DNA of 44,171 bases from Nonomuraea turkmeniaca (GTDB lineage: Bacteria; Actinomycetota; Actinomycetes; Streptosporangiales; Streptosporangiaceae): assembly GCF_005889735.1 (NCBI RefSeq), contig NZ_VCKY01000068.1:1-44171 (forward strand), read 5' to 3'. Under the pieces are notes generated by a model, which worked only from the letters and a program-made list of their open reading frames with translations, did not search any database and was not told where the DNA came from. Numbering within the stretch: the first letter of the stretch is position 1; each line of letters begins with the position of its first letter. A program made the translations under genes and the position numbers. Below are positions 1-7,944 of this stretch, piece by piece.

Positions 1-566
1 GCACCCCTACAGCCACCCCCACGGCCACCCCCACGACGGCGAGCCCGCGGCCGACCATCACCCGGCCCACCATCCAGGTCCAGCTCAACCCCGACCGCGT
101 CACGGCCGGCCAGACCTCCACGGTGTGGATCCTGGCCAACTGCCCCGTCCCGAGTGGCGGTCCCGCGCACACCGGCACCGCCACGTCCCGGGCGTTCGTC
201 AGCGGTGCCTCGCTCAACCAGGTCCCCTCGGGCTCGAGCTCGCCCACGCCGACCAACGCCGCCAACGGCTCGCCATGGGTACGCGGCTCGGCCCAGGTCG
301 GAGGGACGATCAGGCGCGGCACGTACACCGTCAACGTCAAGTGCGACGGCACCAACGACATGGGCACGGCCCGGCTCCGGGTCGTCTCGGGCGAGGCGCT
401 GCCGACCAACGTGCCGACCAGGGCGCCCAGGGCCGGCGGCGGCGGCACGTACGCGCAGGACGCCGGCGACGAGTCCTCGATCCCGCTCGGTCCCGCGGGC
501 GCGCTGATCGGCCTGGCGCTGGCCGCCGGCATCGGCTTCGCGGTCAAGCGTCGCAACCGGGCGTAA
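1..566 (+). CDS. Surface protein, C-terminal part (5' end outside window)
   Basis: The frame is open from base 3, so the start lies upstream of the window. It begins with a Thr/Pro-rich stalk (TPTATPTATPTTASP). A domain of about 120 residues follows, opening with LNPDRVTAGQTSTVWI and holding two cysteines (ANCP and VKCDG) that could form a disulfide. After a Gly-rich linker comes a hydrophobic segment (GALIGLALAAGIGFAV) and a basic tail, KRRNRA. That order (stalk, folded domain, membrane span, positive tail) is that of a wall- or membrane-anchored exported protein. No LPxTG motif is visible; the residues before the span read SSIPLGPAG. The stop lies 4 nt before a class F sortase gene, so a substrate-enzyme pair is plausible but inferred. 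I cannot name a family for the domain. Confidence 0.7.
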   Translation, partial: TPTATPTATPTTASPRPTITRPTIQVQLNPDRVTAGQTSTVWILANCPVPSGGPAHTGTATSRAFVSGASLNQVPSGSSSPTPTNAANGSPWVRGSAQVGGTIRRGTYTVNVKCDGTNDMGTARLRVVSGEALPTNVPTRAPRAGGGGTYAQDAGDESSIPLGPAGALIGLALAAGIGFAVKRRNRA

Positions 567-570
567 CACG

Positions 571-1107
571 ATGGCCCGCCCAGGACGGGTGGTGCTCGCG
601 GGAGCCGTGACGGGCCTGCTGCTGTTCGCGTTCGGCAAGGGCATGCAGCAGACCACCACGCCTGTCGCGAACGTCGTGCCCGAGAGCATCGACATCCCCT
701 CCATCGACGTCGAGGCGCCGCTGATGAAGCTCGGCCTGGAGAAGAACGGCGAGGTCCAGCTGCCGCCGTACGAGAAGCCCAAGATGGCCGGGTGGTATAA
801 AGGCAGCGCGGTGCCCGGTGAGAAGGGCGCCTCGGTGATCATCGGCCACGTGGACACCAAGACGGCGCCGGCCGTGTTCTACAAGCTCAGGCAGTTACGC
901 AAGGGTGAGACCGTGAAGGTCGAGCGTAGCGACGGCAAGACCGTGACGTACAAGGTCGACTCGATCGAGCAGGTGCACAAGGACAGCTTCCCGACCAGGC
1001 GCGTGTACGTCGAGGACGGGCTCAAGCTGGTGACCTGCGGCGGCAAGTTCGACTACGCCACGGGCGAATACCTGGACAACATCATCGTTTACGCTTCCGA
1101 GGTATGA
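571..1107 (+). CDS. Class F sortase
   Basis: Membrane-anchored cysteine transpeptidase of 178 residues, a typical length for actinobacterial class F sortases. A single N-terminal membrane segment (about residues 7-22) is followed by a short linker and the sortase barrel. The catalytic His is in IIGHVDT (H93) and the catalytic Cys in LVTCGG (C156). The usual third residue is an Arg on the last strands, but no Arg occurs between C156 and the C-terminus; the end reads YLDNIIVYASEV. Either an Arg elsewhere (for example in the TRRVY segment, 142-146) serves, or this subgroup differs. The gene starts 4 nt after the surface-protein stop and its own stop overlaps the next start as ATGA, so the three genes are probably one transcript. 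Confidence 0.88.
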   Translation: MARPGRVVLAGAVTGLLLFAFGKGMQQTTTPVANVVPESIDIPSIDVEAPLMKLGLEKNGEVQLPPYEKPKMAGWYKGSAVPGEKGASVIIGHVDTKTAPAVFYKLRQLRKGETVKVERSDGKTVTYKVDSIEQVHKDSFPTRRVYVEDGLKLVTCGGKFDYATGEYLDNIIVYASEV

Positions 1108-2024
1108 GCCATCCGCCCGCGTCCGGCACGCGTGTGCCCTGGCACGAGGTGCATCCGGAGGTACGCGCGGCCGTCGAAGAGTTCCTCGGCGGGCGTGTGA
1201 TCGAGGCGAGCACCCAACCAGGCGGGTTCTCGCCGGCGGCCGCGGTGCGGTTGCGTACCGAAGGAGGCAAGCGCGCCTTCGTCAAGGCCGTCGGCCCCGA
1301 GCCGAACCCCGACACCCCCGGGATCTACCGGTCCGAGCTCAAGATCGCCGCCGCGCTCCCCGAATCGGTGCCCGCGCCCCGCTTGCTGACCGGGTTGGAG
1401 TTGGCAGGCTGGGTGGTGCTGGTCTTCGAGGACGTCGAGGGCGCCCATCCGGAGCTGCCGTGGCGGCGTGATCAGCTCGACCGGGTGCTGAAAGCCGTCG
1501 AGAACATGTCGGCGGCGCTCACCCCCTCGCCGATCGACGCGCCGCGGATCGAGGAGGTGTTCGGGGCGAAGTTCGACGGCTGGCGCAAGCTGACGAAAGA
1601 GGACACCGCTGGGCTCGACCCGTGGGCGCTGCGCCACCTCGGCGAGCTGGCGGAGCTGGAGTCCGCATGGGTGCGGGGCGCCGCGGGTGACAGTCTGGTC
1701 CACGCCGACCTGCGGGCCGACAACATCCTGCTCACCGGCGACCGGATCTACATCGTGGACTGGCCGTGGGCGTGCCTGGGGCCGTCCTGGTTCGATGGGA
1801 TGGGCCTGCTGATCTCGGTCGGCATGCAGGGCGGGCCGCCGCCTCACGAACTGTTCACCGACCCCGATCCGGCTGTCACGGCGGTCCTCGCCGCGCTCAC
1901 CGGGTTTTTCGTGCGGCAGTCCCGGCAGCCGGACCCGCCGGGGATTCCCACGGTCAGGGAGTTCCAGCGCGCCCACGGTGTGGTCGCGCTCGACTGGTTG
2001 CGGCGGCGTACCGGCTGGTCGTGA
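1104..2024 (+). CDS. Aminoglycoside phosphotransferase-fold (APH) family protein
   Basis: Protein-kinase-like small-molecule phosphotransferase of 306 residues. The Brenner-type catalytic loop is HADLRADN (H200, D202, N207). The metal-binding Asp is in IVDWPWA (D219), and FVKAV near residue 61 supplies the ATP-binding Lys. The ATG overlaps the sortase stop by 2 nt (ATGA), which fixes the start and implies translational coupling. The substrate cannot be read from sequence: the family includes antibiotic kinases, homoserine/choline-type kinases and many housekeeping members. The position between a sortase and the t6A genes gives no hint of resistance. It is cytoplasmic, with no signal peptide. 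Confidence 0.8.
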   Translation: MSHPPASGTRVPWHEVHPEVRAAVEEFLGGRVIEASTQPGGFSPAAAVRLRTEGGKRAFVKAVGPEPNPDTPGIYRSELKIAAALPESVPAPRLLTGLELAGWVVLVFEDVEGAHPELPWRRDQLDRVLKAVENMSAALTPSPIDAPRIEEVFGAKFDGWRKLTKEDTAGLDPWALRHLGELAELESAWVRGAAGDSLVHADLRADNILLTGDRIYIVDWPWACLGPSWFDGMGLLISVGMQGGPPPHELFTDPDPAVTAVLAALTGFFVRQSRQPDPPGIPTVREFQRAHGVVALDWLRRRTGWS

Positions 2025-2069
2025 GGATACGGCCGGGTGAGAGCCGCCCTGCGGGTAGGCTAATCAGTC

Positions 2070-2729
2070 GTGCTGGTCCTGGCCTTTGATACCGCGACGC
2101 CTGCTGTCACCGCCGCGCTCCACGACGGCGAGCGGGTGCTCGCCGAATCCACGACGATCGACGCCCGGCGCCATGGTGAGCTGCTCGTGCCCACCATCGA
2201 GCGGGTGCTGAGCGAGGCGGGCGCCGCGCTGCGCGACGTGACGGCCATTGTGGCGGGCAGCGGTCCCGGCCCCTACACCGGGCTGCGTGTCGGGCTGATG
2301 ACCGCTCAGGGGCTCGCCACGACGCTGGGCGTGCCCGCGTACGGCATCTGCACGCTCGACGCGGTCGCCTACGGCAGCGGGCTCTCCGAGTCGTTCCTGG
2401 TGGCCACCGACGCGCGGCGCAAAGAGGTGTTCTGGGCGCGTTATGCGGACCTGCGCACCAGGCTCGACGGGCCCTTCGTGGATCGGCCCTCGGAGGTGCC
2501 GGTGGAGGGGCTGCCGGTCGTGGGAGCCGGAGCGGACCTTTATCGCGATATTTTCGGACCGAGCAGTTCTGGACCGGGCGACGTTCCGCCGTACCCCTAC
2601 GCCGGCGCTCTGGCCTCGCTCGCGGCCGAACGGCTCGCGGGCGGCACCCCGCTCGACCCGCCTCGCCCGATCTACCTGCGCCGGCCCGACGCCGTGGCGC
2701 CGGGGGCGCCCAAGAGGGTGACGGCGTGA
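2070..2729 (+). CDS. tsaB: tRNA t6A37 biosynthesis protein TsaB
   Basis: ASKHA-fold partner of TsaD in making N6-threonylcarbamoyladenosine at position 37 of ANN-decoding tRNAs. Its 219 residues match actinobacterial TsaB. The N-terminus MLVLAFDTATPAVTAAL is the phosphate-1 strand, and the conserved dimer-interface block GSGPGPYTGLRVG lies near residues 67-79. GTG at 2070 is the first good start, 45 nt after the upstream stop. The gene overlaps rimI by 4 nt, and rimI overlaps tsaD. The same tsaB-rimI-tsaD order is standard in Actinobacteria (Rv3421c-Rv3419c in M. tuberculosis). The ATPase tsaE, often just upstream, is not in this window. Confidence 0.93.
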   Translation: MLVLAFDTATPAVTAALHDGERVLAESTTIDARRHGELLVPTIERVLSEAGAALRDVTAIVAGSGPGPYTGLRVGLMTAQGLATTLGVPAYGICTLDAVAYGSGLSESFLVATDARRKEVFWARYADLRTRLDGPFVDRPSEVPVEGLPVVGAGADLYRDIFGPSSSGPGDVPPYPYAGALASLAAERLAGGTPLDPPRPIYLRRPDAVAPGAPKRVTA

Positions 2730-3172
2730 GGCTCAGGCCGATGACCGAGGCCGATCTGCCGGCGGTCATGGCGATCGAGCAGGCCACGTTCCCGCTCGAC
2801 GCGTGGAGCGAGGGCATGATGCGCGGCGAGCTGGCCGACATGCCGCGCTCCCGCCACTACGTGGTGGCGCTGGTCGACGACGAGATCGTGGCCTACGCCG
2901 GGCTCGCCGCCGCGGCCGACCAGGCAGACGTGCAGACGATCGCGGTGCTGGAGAAACACCGGGGGACCGGCATCGGCAGCGCGATGCTGACCGAGCTGCT
3001 GGCCGAGGCGGGCCGCAGGGGAGCGCGGGAGATCTTCCTCGAGGTACGCGCCGACAACCCGCGCGCGCAGGCCGTTTACCGGCATTTCGGGTTCGAGGAG
3101 ATCGGCACCCGCCACCGCTACTACGACGACGGCACCGACGCGATCATGATGAGAAGGAAGCTTGATGGCTGA
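2726..3172 (+). CDS. rimI: Ribosomal protein S18-alanine N-acetyltransferase RimI
   Basis: GNAT acetyltransferase of 148 residues that modifies the N-terminal alanine of S18 in the founding enzyme. The acetyl-CoA loop RGTGIG follows strand 4 (QTIAVLEKH). The C-terminal block ARAVYRHFGF-type motif is seen here as AQAVYRHFGFEEIG. The start is GTG at 2726 inside the last codons of tsaB (GTGA overlap), and the stop lies inside the first codons of tsaD, so the three genes are tightly coupled. Assignment as RimI rather than another GNAT rests on this conserved context as well as the sequence. Confidence 0.92.
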   Translation: MRLRPMTEADLPAVMAIEQATFPLDAWSEGMMRGELADMPRSRHYVVALVDDEIVAYAGLAAAADQADVQTIAVLEKHRGTGIGSAMLTELLAEAGRRGAREIFLEVRADNPRAQAVYRHFGFEEIGTRHRYYDDGTDAIMMRRKLDG

Positions 3173-4196
3173 CGAACCACTGGTCCTGGGCATCGAGACG
3201 TCCTGCGACGAGACCGGCATCGGCATCGTCAGAGGCCACACGCTGCTGGCCAACACGATCGCCTCCAGCATGGAAGAGCACGCTCGGTTCGGCGGCGTGG
3301 TGCCCGAGGTCGCCTCCCGCGCCCACCTGGAGGCCATGACGCCGACCGTGGAGGCCGCGCTGGCCGAGGCCGGGCTGAAGTTCTCCGACATCGACGCCAT
3401 CGCCGTCACCGCAGGACCTGGCCTCGCGGGCGCGCTGCTGGTCGGGGTCGCGGCGGCCAAGTCGTACGCGCTCGGGCTCGGCGTCCCGCTCTACGGCGTC
3501 AACCACCTGGCCGCGCACGTGGCCGTCGACCAGTTGGAGCACGGGCCGCTGCCCAAGCCGTGCCTCGCCATGCTGGTCTCCGGCGGGCACTCGTCGCTGC
3601 TGCTCGTGCCCGACGTGGCCGCGGACGTGATCTCGCTCGGGTCCACGGTGGACGATGCGGCGGGGGAGGCCTTCGACAAGGTGGCGCGGGTGCTGGGGTT
3701 GCCGTTCCCCGGCGGCCCGCACATCGACCGGGCCGCCCGCGACGGCTCCGGCACGGCCATCGTGTTCCCACGAGGGAAGATCGACGACGGCACGCTCGAC
3801 TTCTCCTTCTCCGGGCTCAAGACGGCGGTGGCCCGCTGGATCGAGGCCCGCGAGGCGGCGGGCGAGTCCATCCACGTGCCCGACGTGGCCGCCTCCTTCC
3901 AGGAGGCCGTGGTCGACGTGCTGACCCGCAAGGCGTTGCAGGCGTGCCGGAAGTACGACGTGGCCGATCTGTTGATCGGCGGCGGCGTGGCGGCGAACTC
4001 GCGGCTGCGCGCGTTGGCCCAGGAGCGGTGCGACGCGGCCGGGGTGCGGCTGCGGGTGCCTCGTCCCGGGCTGTGCACCGACAACGGGGCCATGGTCGCC
4101 GCGCTGGGCTCCGACCTGGTCGCGGCCGGCATCACGCCCTCGAGCCTGGAGATCCCCGCCGACTCCTCCCTGCCGATCACCACGGTCCACGTCTGA
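3165..4196 (+). CDS. tsaD: tRNA N6-adenosine threonylcarbamoyltransferase TsaD
   Basis: Catalytic subunit of the t6A complex, transferring threonylcarbamoyl from TC-AMP to A37 of tRNA. It has 343 residues from the ATG at 3165; a TTG one codon upstream is possible, but AGAAGGAAG at 3152-3160 suits the ATG. Hallmarks are GIETSCDETG at residues 9-18, the metal-binding pair NHLAAH (H114, H118), FSFSGLKTAV, GGGVAANSRLR and the late metal ligand in LCTDNGAM. All catalytic positions appear intact. It overlaps rimI by 8 nt. Downstream lies a repeat-rich spacer facing a convergent gene. Confidence 0.96.
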   Translation: MADEPLVLGIETSCDETGIGIVRGHTLLANTIASSMEEHARFGGVVPEVASRAHLEAMTPTVEAALAEAGLKFSDIDAIAVTAGPGLAGALLVGVAAAKSYALGLGVPLYGVNHLAAHVAVDQLEHGPLPKPCLAMLVSGGHSSLLLVPDVAADVISLGSTVDDAAGEAFDKVARVLGLPFPGGPHIDRAARDGSGTAIVFPRGKIDDGTLDFSFSGLKTAVARWIEAREAAGESIHVPDVAASFQEAVVDVLTRKALQACRKYDVADLLIGGGVAANSRLRALAQERCDAAGVRLRVPRPGLCTDNGAMVAALGSDLVAAGITPSSLEIPADSSLPITTVHV

Positions 4197-4208
4197 CGCC
4201 TGCCCGCC

Positions 4209-4366
4209 CTCACCCGGCCCGTCCTCACCCGGCCAGCCCTCACCCGGCACGCCTCCACTGACGCGCCCTCTCCCCACGCGCCCTCACCCGGCACGCCGCA
4301 CCGGACCCGTGGGGCGTGGCCCGTGCGGGCGCGCCGGGCGTGTGGGAGGGCCGGGCGTGTGGGAGG
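4209..4366 (+). repeat. Short GC-rich repeats between convergent genes
   Basis: CTCACCCGGC occurs at 4209-4218, 4224-4233, 4239-4248 and 4283-4292; the first three copies are spaced exactly 15 nt apart. The 17-nt unit GCCGGGCGTGTGGGAGG is then tandemly duplicated at 4333-4349 and 4350-4366. The two arrays are roughly complementary (CACCCGGC against GCCGGGCG), so this 197-nt spacer between tsaD and the convergent coiled-coil gene could fold and act as a bidirectional terminator. No T-run follows, so that role is inferred. Confidence 0.55.
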
Positions 4367-4393
4367 CCGGCTGCGGGCGCGACCTCCCGCCGC

Positions 4394-6397
4394 TCAGTCC
4401 TTGGACCGGCTGGGCCGCAGCAGCGCCTCGGCCAGGGCCAGCATCGTCTCCTCCAGGGCGCTGAGGCGCTTGGTGAGATCGGTGGCCGCGGGCTCGACGA
4501 TGCCGGTGACGGTCTGGGCCAGCTCGTCGCGGTCGGGACGGGACCGGACCAGGTCGGTCAGCGTGTCGGCGGCCGCGGCCAGGCGCGCGGCCTGCTCGCC
4601 GGCCTGCGACTGGAGCTCCGAGATGCCCAGAGCCGCGGGCAGCCGGTCCACGCTGTCGTTGACGGCCTCGATGCGGTCGTCCACCGCCTCCAGGTGAGCG
4701 CCGGCCTGCTCGGCGCGGGTGGCCAGGCCGTTCATGTGGGTGTCGAGCCCGTTGAAGCGGGTGTCGAGCCCACCGAGATGGCCGTCGATGGCGTCGAACC
4801 GGCCGCTCAGGTGCTCCTCGGCCTCGACCAGTCGCTCGTCGATGGCGTCCATCTGGCTGTCGAGCCGGTTGAAGCGGCCCTCGTTGCGGATGGCGGTCTC
4901 GCCCAGGCGCTGGTCGGTGGCGGCCACGCGCTCGTCGAGCGCGGTGAAGCGCGTGTCCATGCGTACGTCGAGCGCGTCGAAACGGTCGTGGTGCCTGCCC
5001 AGGTGGCCGTCCATGGTGCCCAGCCGCTTGTCCACGGCGCCGAGCCGGCCGTCCATGCCCGAGAGCCGCTTGTCGACGCCGCCCATCTTGCCATCGAGCC
5101 CGTCGAGCCTGGTGTCGATGTCGGCCAGGCACTCGTCGGTGGACTCCAACCGGCCGTCGAACCCGGTGAGCCTGGTGTCGAGCCCGAGCAGCCTTCCCTC
5201 GACCCGGTCGAGCCTGGAGTCCACGCCGTCGAGCCTGGCCGTCAGGCGCTGCTCGCTCTCGCCGAGTTGCACGGCCAGGTGCTGGTCGGCCTCGTCCAGG
5301 CGGGTGGTGACGCGCAGCTCGACGTCGGCCAGGCGGTCGTGGAGCTGCGCGTCGGCCTCCTTGAGGCGCACGGCGAGCCGCTCGTCCGCCGCGTCGAGCC
5401 GGTCGGCCAGCAACTGGTCCGTCTCCTCGAGCCGGGCGGACACGTGCCGGTCGCTCTCCTCCATGCGGGCCGTGAGCCGCTGGTCGGTCTCGTCGAGCTT
5501 GGCGGTGAGCCGCTGGTCGGTCTCGTCGAGCTTGGCGGTGAGGCGCTGGTCGGTCTCGTCCAGTTTGGCGGTGAGGCGGTGGTGGGTGTCGTCGAGCCTG
5601 ATGGTGAGGCTCTGGTCGGTCTCGTCGAGCCGGGTGCTGAGCCGCTGGTCCGTTTCGCCCAGCCGGACGGTCAGGTGCTCGCCGGTCTCCTCCAGGCGTG
5701 TCGTCAGGCGCTGCTCGACCGCGTCGACCTTGCCGGCCACCTGTTCGGTCACGGCGGCCAGCCGGCCGGTGACGTCCTCTGCGAGGTCGCCGACCGCGGA
5801 CTCCACGCGGTCGGTACGGGTGGCCAGCTCGGCCACCGACTTGTCGAGCCTGGTGAAGCGGCTGGCGGCGGCCTCCATGCTGGAGTTGAGGCCGGCCAGC
5901 ATGGTGGCGAAATCGGACATGCCCTTGGTGATGCCATCGGTGGTGTCGAGCACGGACTGCAGGCGTTGGAGCGCTTCGTCGACGTTTTCCCCCACGGTGC
6001 CCAGGTCGGCCCAGAGGTTCGGCAGCTCCGTGATCGGGCCGACGCGGGCGTCCATGTGGCCCACCCGCTCGCCGACCGCGTCGACGTGGTCGCGTACCGC
6101 CTCCACGTGCTGAGCCAGACCCTCCGCCCACATCGGCGGTTTGGCGGCGATGTCCTCCAGCCGTCCGTTGACCGACTCCAGGGTGCCGCTCAGACCGCCC
6201 AGCTCGCGCTCGCGTACTTCGCGCAGCAGCCACTCCATGCCTTCGAGGCGCTGGCGGATCTCGTCGAGCACTGCGCCCTGCGTGCGCTGCTCGTACACAT
6301 GGTCTTGGGCGGCGCGCTGGAGCAGGTCGCGCATCCTCTCGGAAATGGGGGAATGGCCTCCTGCCTGAAGAAGGGTGGTGTGATTGGAATTGTCCAC
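4394..6397 (-). CDS. Long coiled-coil protein with 17 hendecad then 12 heptad repeats
   Basis: Predicted cytoplasmic fibrous protein of 667 residues, with no signal peptide or membrane span. The GTG at 6397 is chosen because GAAGGAG ends 7 nt upstream; an in-frame ATG 93 nt earlier lacks such a site. Residues 1-180 are helical and less regular. Residues 181-208 are four heptads. Residues 209-395 are 17 uninterrupted 11-residue units of the type LTAKLDETDQR, three of them identical. Residues 396-479 are 12 uninterrupted heptads of the type LSGMDGR or LGAVDKR. Residues 480-585 mix 7- and 11-residue steps, and a helical tail follows. There is one cysteine (C423). I recognise no named family; a scaffold or cytoskeletal role is only a guess. 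It lies alone, convergent with tsaD. Confidence 0.82.
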   Translation of the reverse strand: MDNSNHTTLLQAGGHSPISERMRDLLQRAAQDHVYEQRTQGAVLDEIRQRLEGMEWLLREVRERELGGLSGTLESVNGRLEDIAAKPPMWAEGLAQHVEAVRDHVDAVGERVGHMDARVGPITELPNLWADLGTVGENVDEALQRLQSVLDTTDGITKGMSDFATMLAGLNSSMEAAASRFTRLDKSVAELATRTDRVESAVGDLAEDVTGRLAAVTEQVAGKVDAVEQRLTTRLEETGEHLTVRLGETDQRLSTRLDETDQSLTIRLDDTHHRLTAKLDETDQRLTAKLDETDQRLTAKLDETDQRLTARMEESDRHVSARLEETDQLLADRLDAADERLAVRLKEADAQLHDRLADVELRVTTRLDEADQHLAVQLGESEQRLTARLDGVDSRLDRVEGRLLGLDTRLTGFDGRLESTDECLADIDTRLDGLDGKMGGVDKRLSGMDGRLGAVDKRLGTMDGHLGRHHDRFDALDVRMDTRFTALDERVAATDQRLGETAIRNEGRFNRLDSQMDAIDERLVEAEEHLSGRFDAIDGHLGGLDTRFNGLDTHMNGLATRAEQAGAHLEAVDDRIEAVNDSVDRLPAALGISELQSQAGEQAARLAAAADTLTDLVRSRPDRDELAQTVTGIVEPAATDLTKRLSALEETMLALAEALLRPSRSKD
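5472..5570 (-). repeat. Three near-identical 33-bp tandem repeats inside the coiled-coil gene
   Basis: Units at 5472-5504, 5505-5537 and 5538-5570 differ by only a few bases. Each encodes one 11-residue unit, LTAKLDETDQR. Flanking units keep the protein pattern but have diverged at DNA level, so these three look recently duplicated or gene-converted. Slippage here would lengthen or shorten the rod by whole 11-residue steps without a frameshift. Confidence 0.8.
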
Positions 6398-6592
6398 CGA
6401 AAGGCTCCTTCGCGTCGCCGACGGTCTGCCGCGCAGCGGTGGGGTAGGTCCGGTTTGCAGATGAAAGAGCGAGAACGCGGGTAACCGCATCAGGGGGAGA
6501 ACTCCCGCCCGCCCACCTTAGCCTTTCGATCAAGGTCCGTCAGGGCCGAATGGAAAGATCGCGGTTAACGGAAGAATGACCGGATTCCCTGT

Positions 6593-7750
6593 TCAGGCAG
6601 GTGGGGAGGTGTCGCAAATGAGGGCATATGGCCGCGCCATGATCCGCGTCAAGATGATTACCGCTGACTTTTCCCCACTGAGTCGCAAATCTGTGCGGAG
6701 GCGTTCGATGTCGAGGGCGGAGGCGCGCTTTTTGATGGTGACATTTCCGATTTGCCGCTCGCGGAGTGCTGCACGCAGCTTTTTTAGCGAGAACGGCATG
6801 ATTTCATCGACTTCGTATCTCGCGGCCCACGGGGTGTCCACCGGCTCGTCGGCCGCGATGTACGCGACCAGCGGGTCGAGCAGGCGGCCGCCGACCAGCT
6901 CGGCCACCTCGCCCACGAGGTGCGCCCGGATCGCGGCGCCGTCGGGCTCGTAGATGTAGCGGCCCATCGCGCCGACCGCGGCCTTGACGTCGGTGGCGGT
7001 CATGGTGTGGCCGCCGGGCAGCAGCGTGGCGCGGCGGGTCGGCCGGCCACCGGTCCAGAGAGCGGCCTCCTTGACCTCGCCCTTGTACGAGACCCACTCG
7101 GCCTCCGCCTCCGCCGGGATGAACTCGTACGGGATCCCCGGTGCGACCTTGAGACAGGCCCGCTCGGCCCTGGCGACGAGGCCGAGCACCACGGGCCAGG
7201 GGGGCGAGTAAGCCAGGGGGTCGAACGTCCTTCCCCGGCCCGTCCGTCGTGCCGGATCGGCGAACAGCACGTCGTAGTCCTCCGGACGAACGGCGGCCGC
7301 CTCCCCCACGGTCACCGTCACCAGGCCGGCCAGCCCGAGCGCCTCGGCGTTGGCCCTGGCCACGGCGACGGTCAGGGGGTCGACGTCCACGGCCGTGACC
7401 GTGCAGCCGGCGCGGGCGAGTGCCAGGAGGTCGCCGCCGATGCCGCAGCAGGCGTCCACCACCGCGGCTCCGGCCAGGCGGCGGGCGCGGTGCTCGGCCA
7501 CCTCCCTGCGCGTGGACTGCTCCAGGCCGTGGGGGGTGAAGTACATCATCGGGGCGTCGTCGCCGAACTTGGCCTTGGCGCGTATCCGCAGGCCTGCCTG
7601 CGTCAGGGCGGCCGAGGTGAGCGGGGCGTCATACGTTTTGCGCAGCTTCGTGGCGGCGGCGACCGGGTCCGCGCCGGCGAGCTCCCCGGCCTCGGCGAGC
7701 GCCCGTTGCCCGCGCGGTGTCAGAAGCTCGTTGAACGCGTCAAGGTCCAC
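6593..7750 (-). CDS. SAM-dependent methyltransferase with THUMP-like domain
   Basis: Class I methyltransferase of 385 residues from the GTG at 7750, chosen because the product then begins VDLDAFNELLTPRG, as expected for this actinobacterial family. Longer in-frame extensions run into the marR gene. Motif I is VVDACCGIGGD, followed by AVDVDPLTVAVARANA (motif II) and LFADPARR (motif IV, with the Asp-Pro seen in nucleic-acid methyltransferases). The C-terminal region after GGHTMTATD resembles the THUMP-like module of related proteins, suggesting an RNA substrate. That substrate is inferred, not known. The Shine-Dalgarno match is weak, so the start could be slightly upstream (for example near 7774). 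Confidence 0.83.
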   Translation of the reverse strand: MDLDAFNELLTPRGQRALAEAGELAGADPVAAATKLRKTYDAPLTSAALTQAGLRIRAKAKFGDDAPMMYFTPHGLEQSTRREVAEHRARRLAGAAVVDACCGIGGDLLALARAGCTVTAVDVDPLTVAVARANAEALGLAGLVTVTVGEAAAVRPEDYDVLFADPARRTGRGRTFDPLAYSPPWPVVLGLVARAERACLKVAPGIPYEFIPAEAEAEWVSYKGEVKEAALWTGGRPTRRATLLPGGHTMTATDVKAAVGAMGRYIYEPDGAAIRAHLVGEVAELVGGRLLDPLVAYIAADEPVDTPWAARYEVDEIMPFSLKKLRAALRERQIGNVTIKKRASALDIERLRTDLRLSGEKSAVIILTRIMARPYALICDTSPPA

Positions 7751-7944
7751 GTCACAGGACGTTATCGCCCCCACGAGCCCCACCGAGCCACTGCCCACGC
7801 CAACCACCACGCCGGTGCGCCCGCTGTCATGGACGGTGGCCGTCGCAGCCGGTGCGCTTTGTTGCCATGTCGGTGCGGTCCGGACGTTCGTCGGGGCGCT
7901 CGCTGAGGGAGTGTCCCGCACAGGAGCGGGTTTCCCCGGGCGCG

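Noticed and set aside
1104..2024. APH gene considered as an aminoglycoside-resistance determinant
   Set aside because: Only the general kinase fold is supported; context is housekeeping and substrate residues cannot be matched.
4203..4366. Repeat-rich spacer considered as an origin or attachment site
   Set aside because: No DnaA boxes, no AT-rich region, no integrase or tRNA end nearby.
4316..6484. Plus-strand 722-codon open frame, Val/Gly/Ala/Leu-rich, opposite the coiled-coil gene
   Set aside because: It is the complement of a repetitive GC-rich gene; its periodicity mirrors the heptads, and the minus strand has the ribosome site and sensible protein chemistry.
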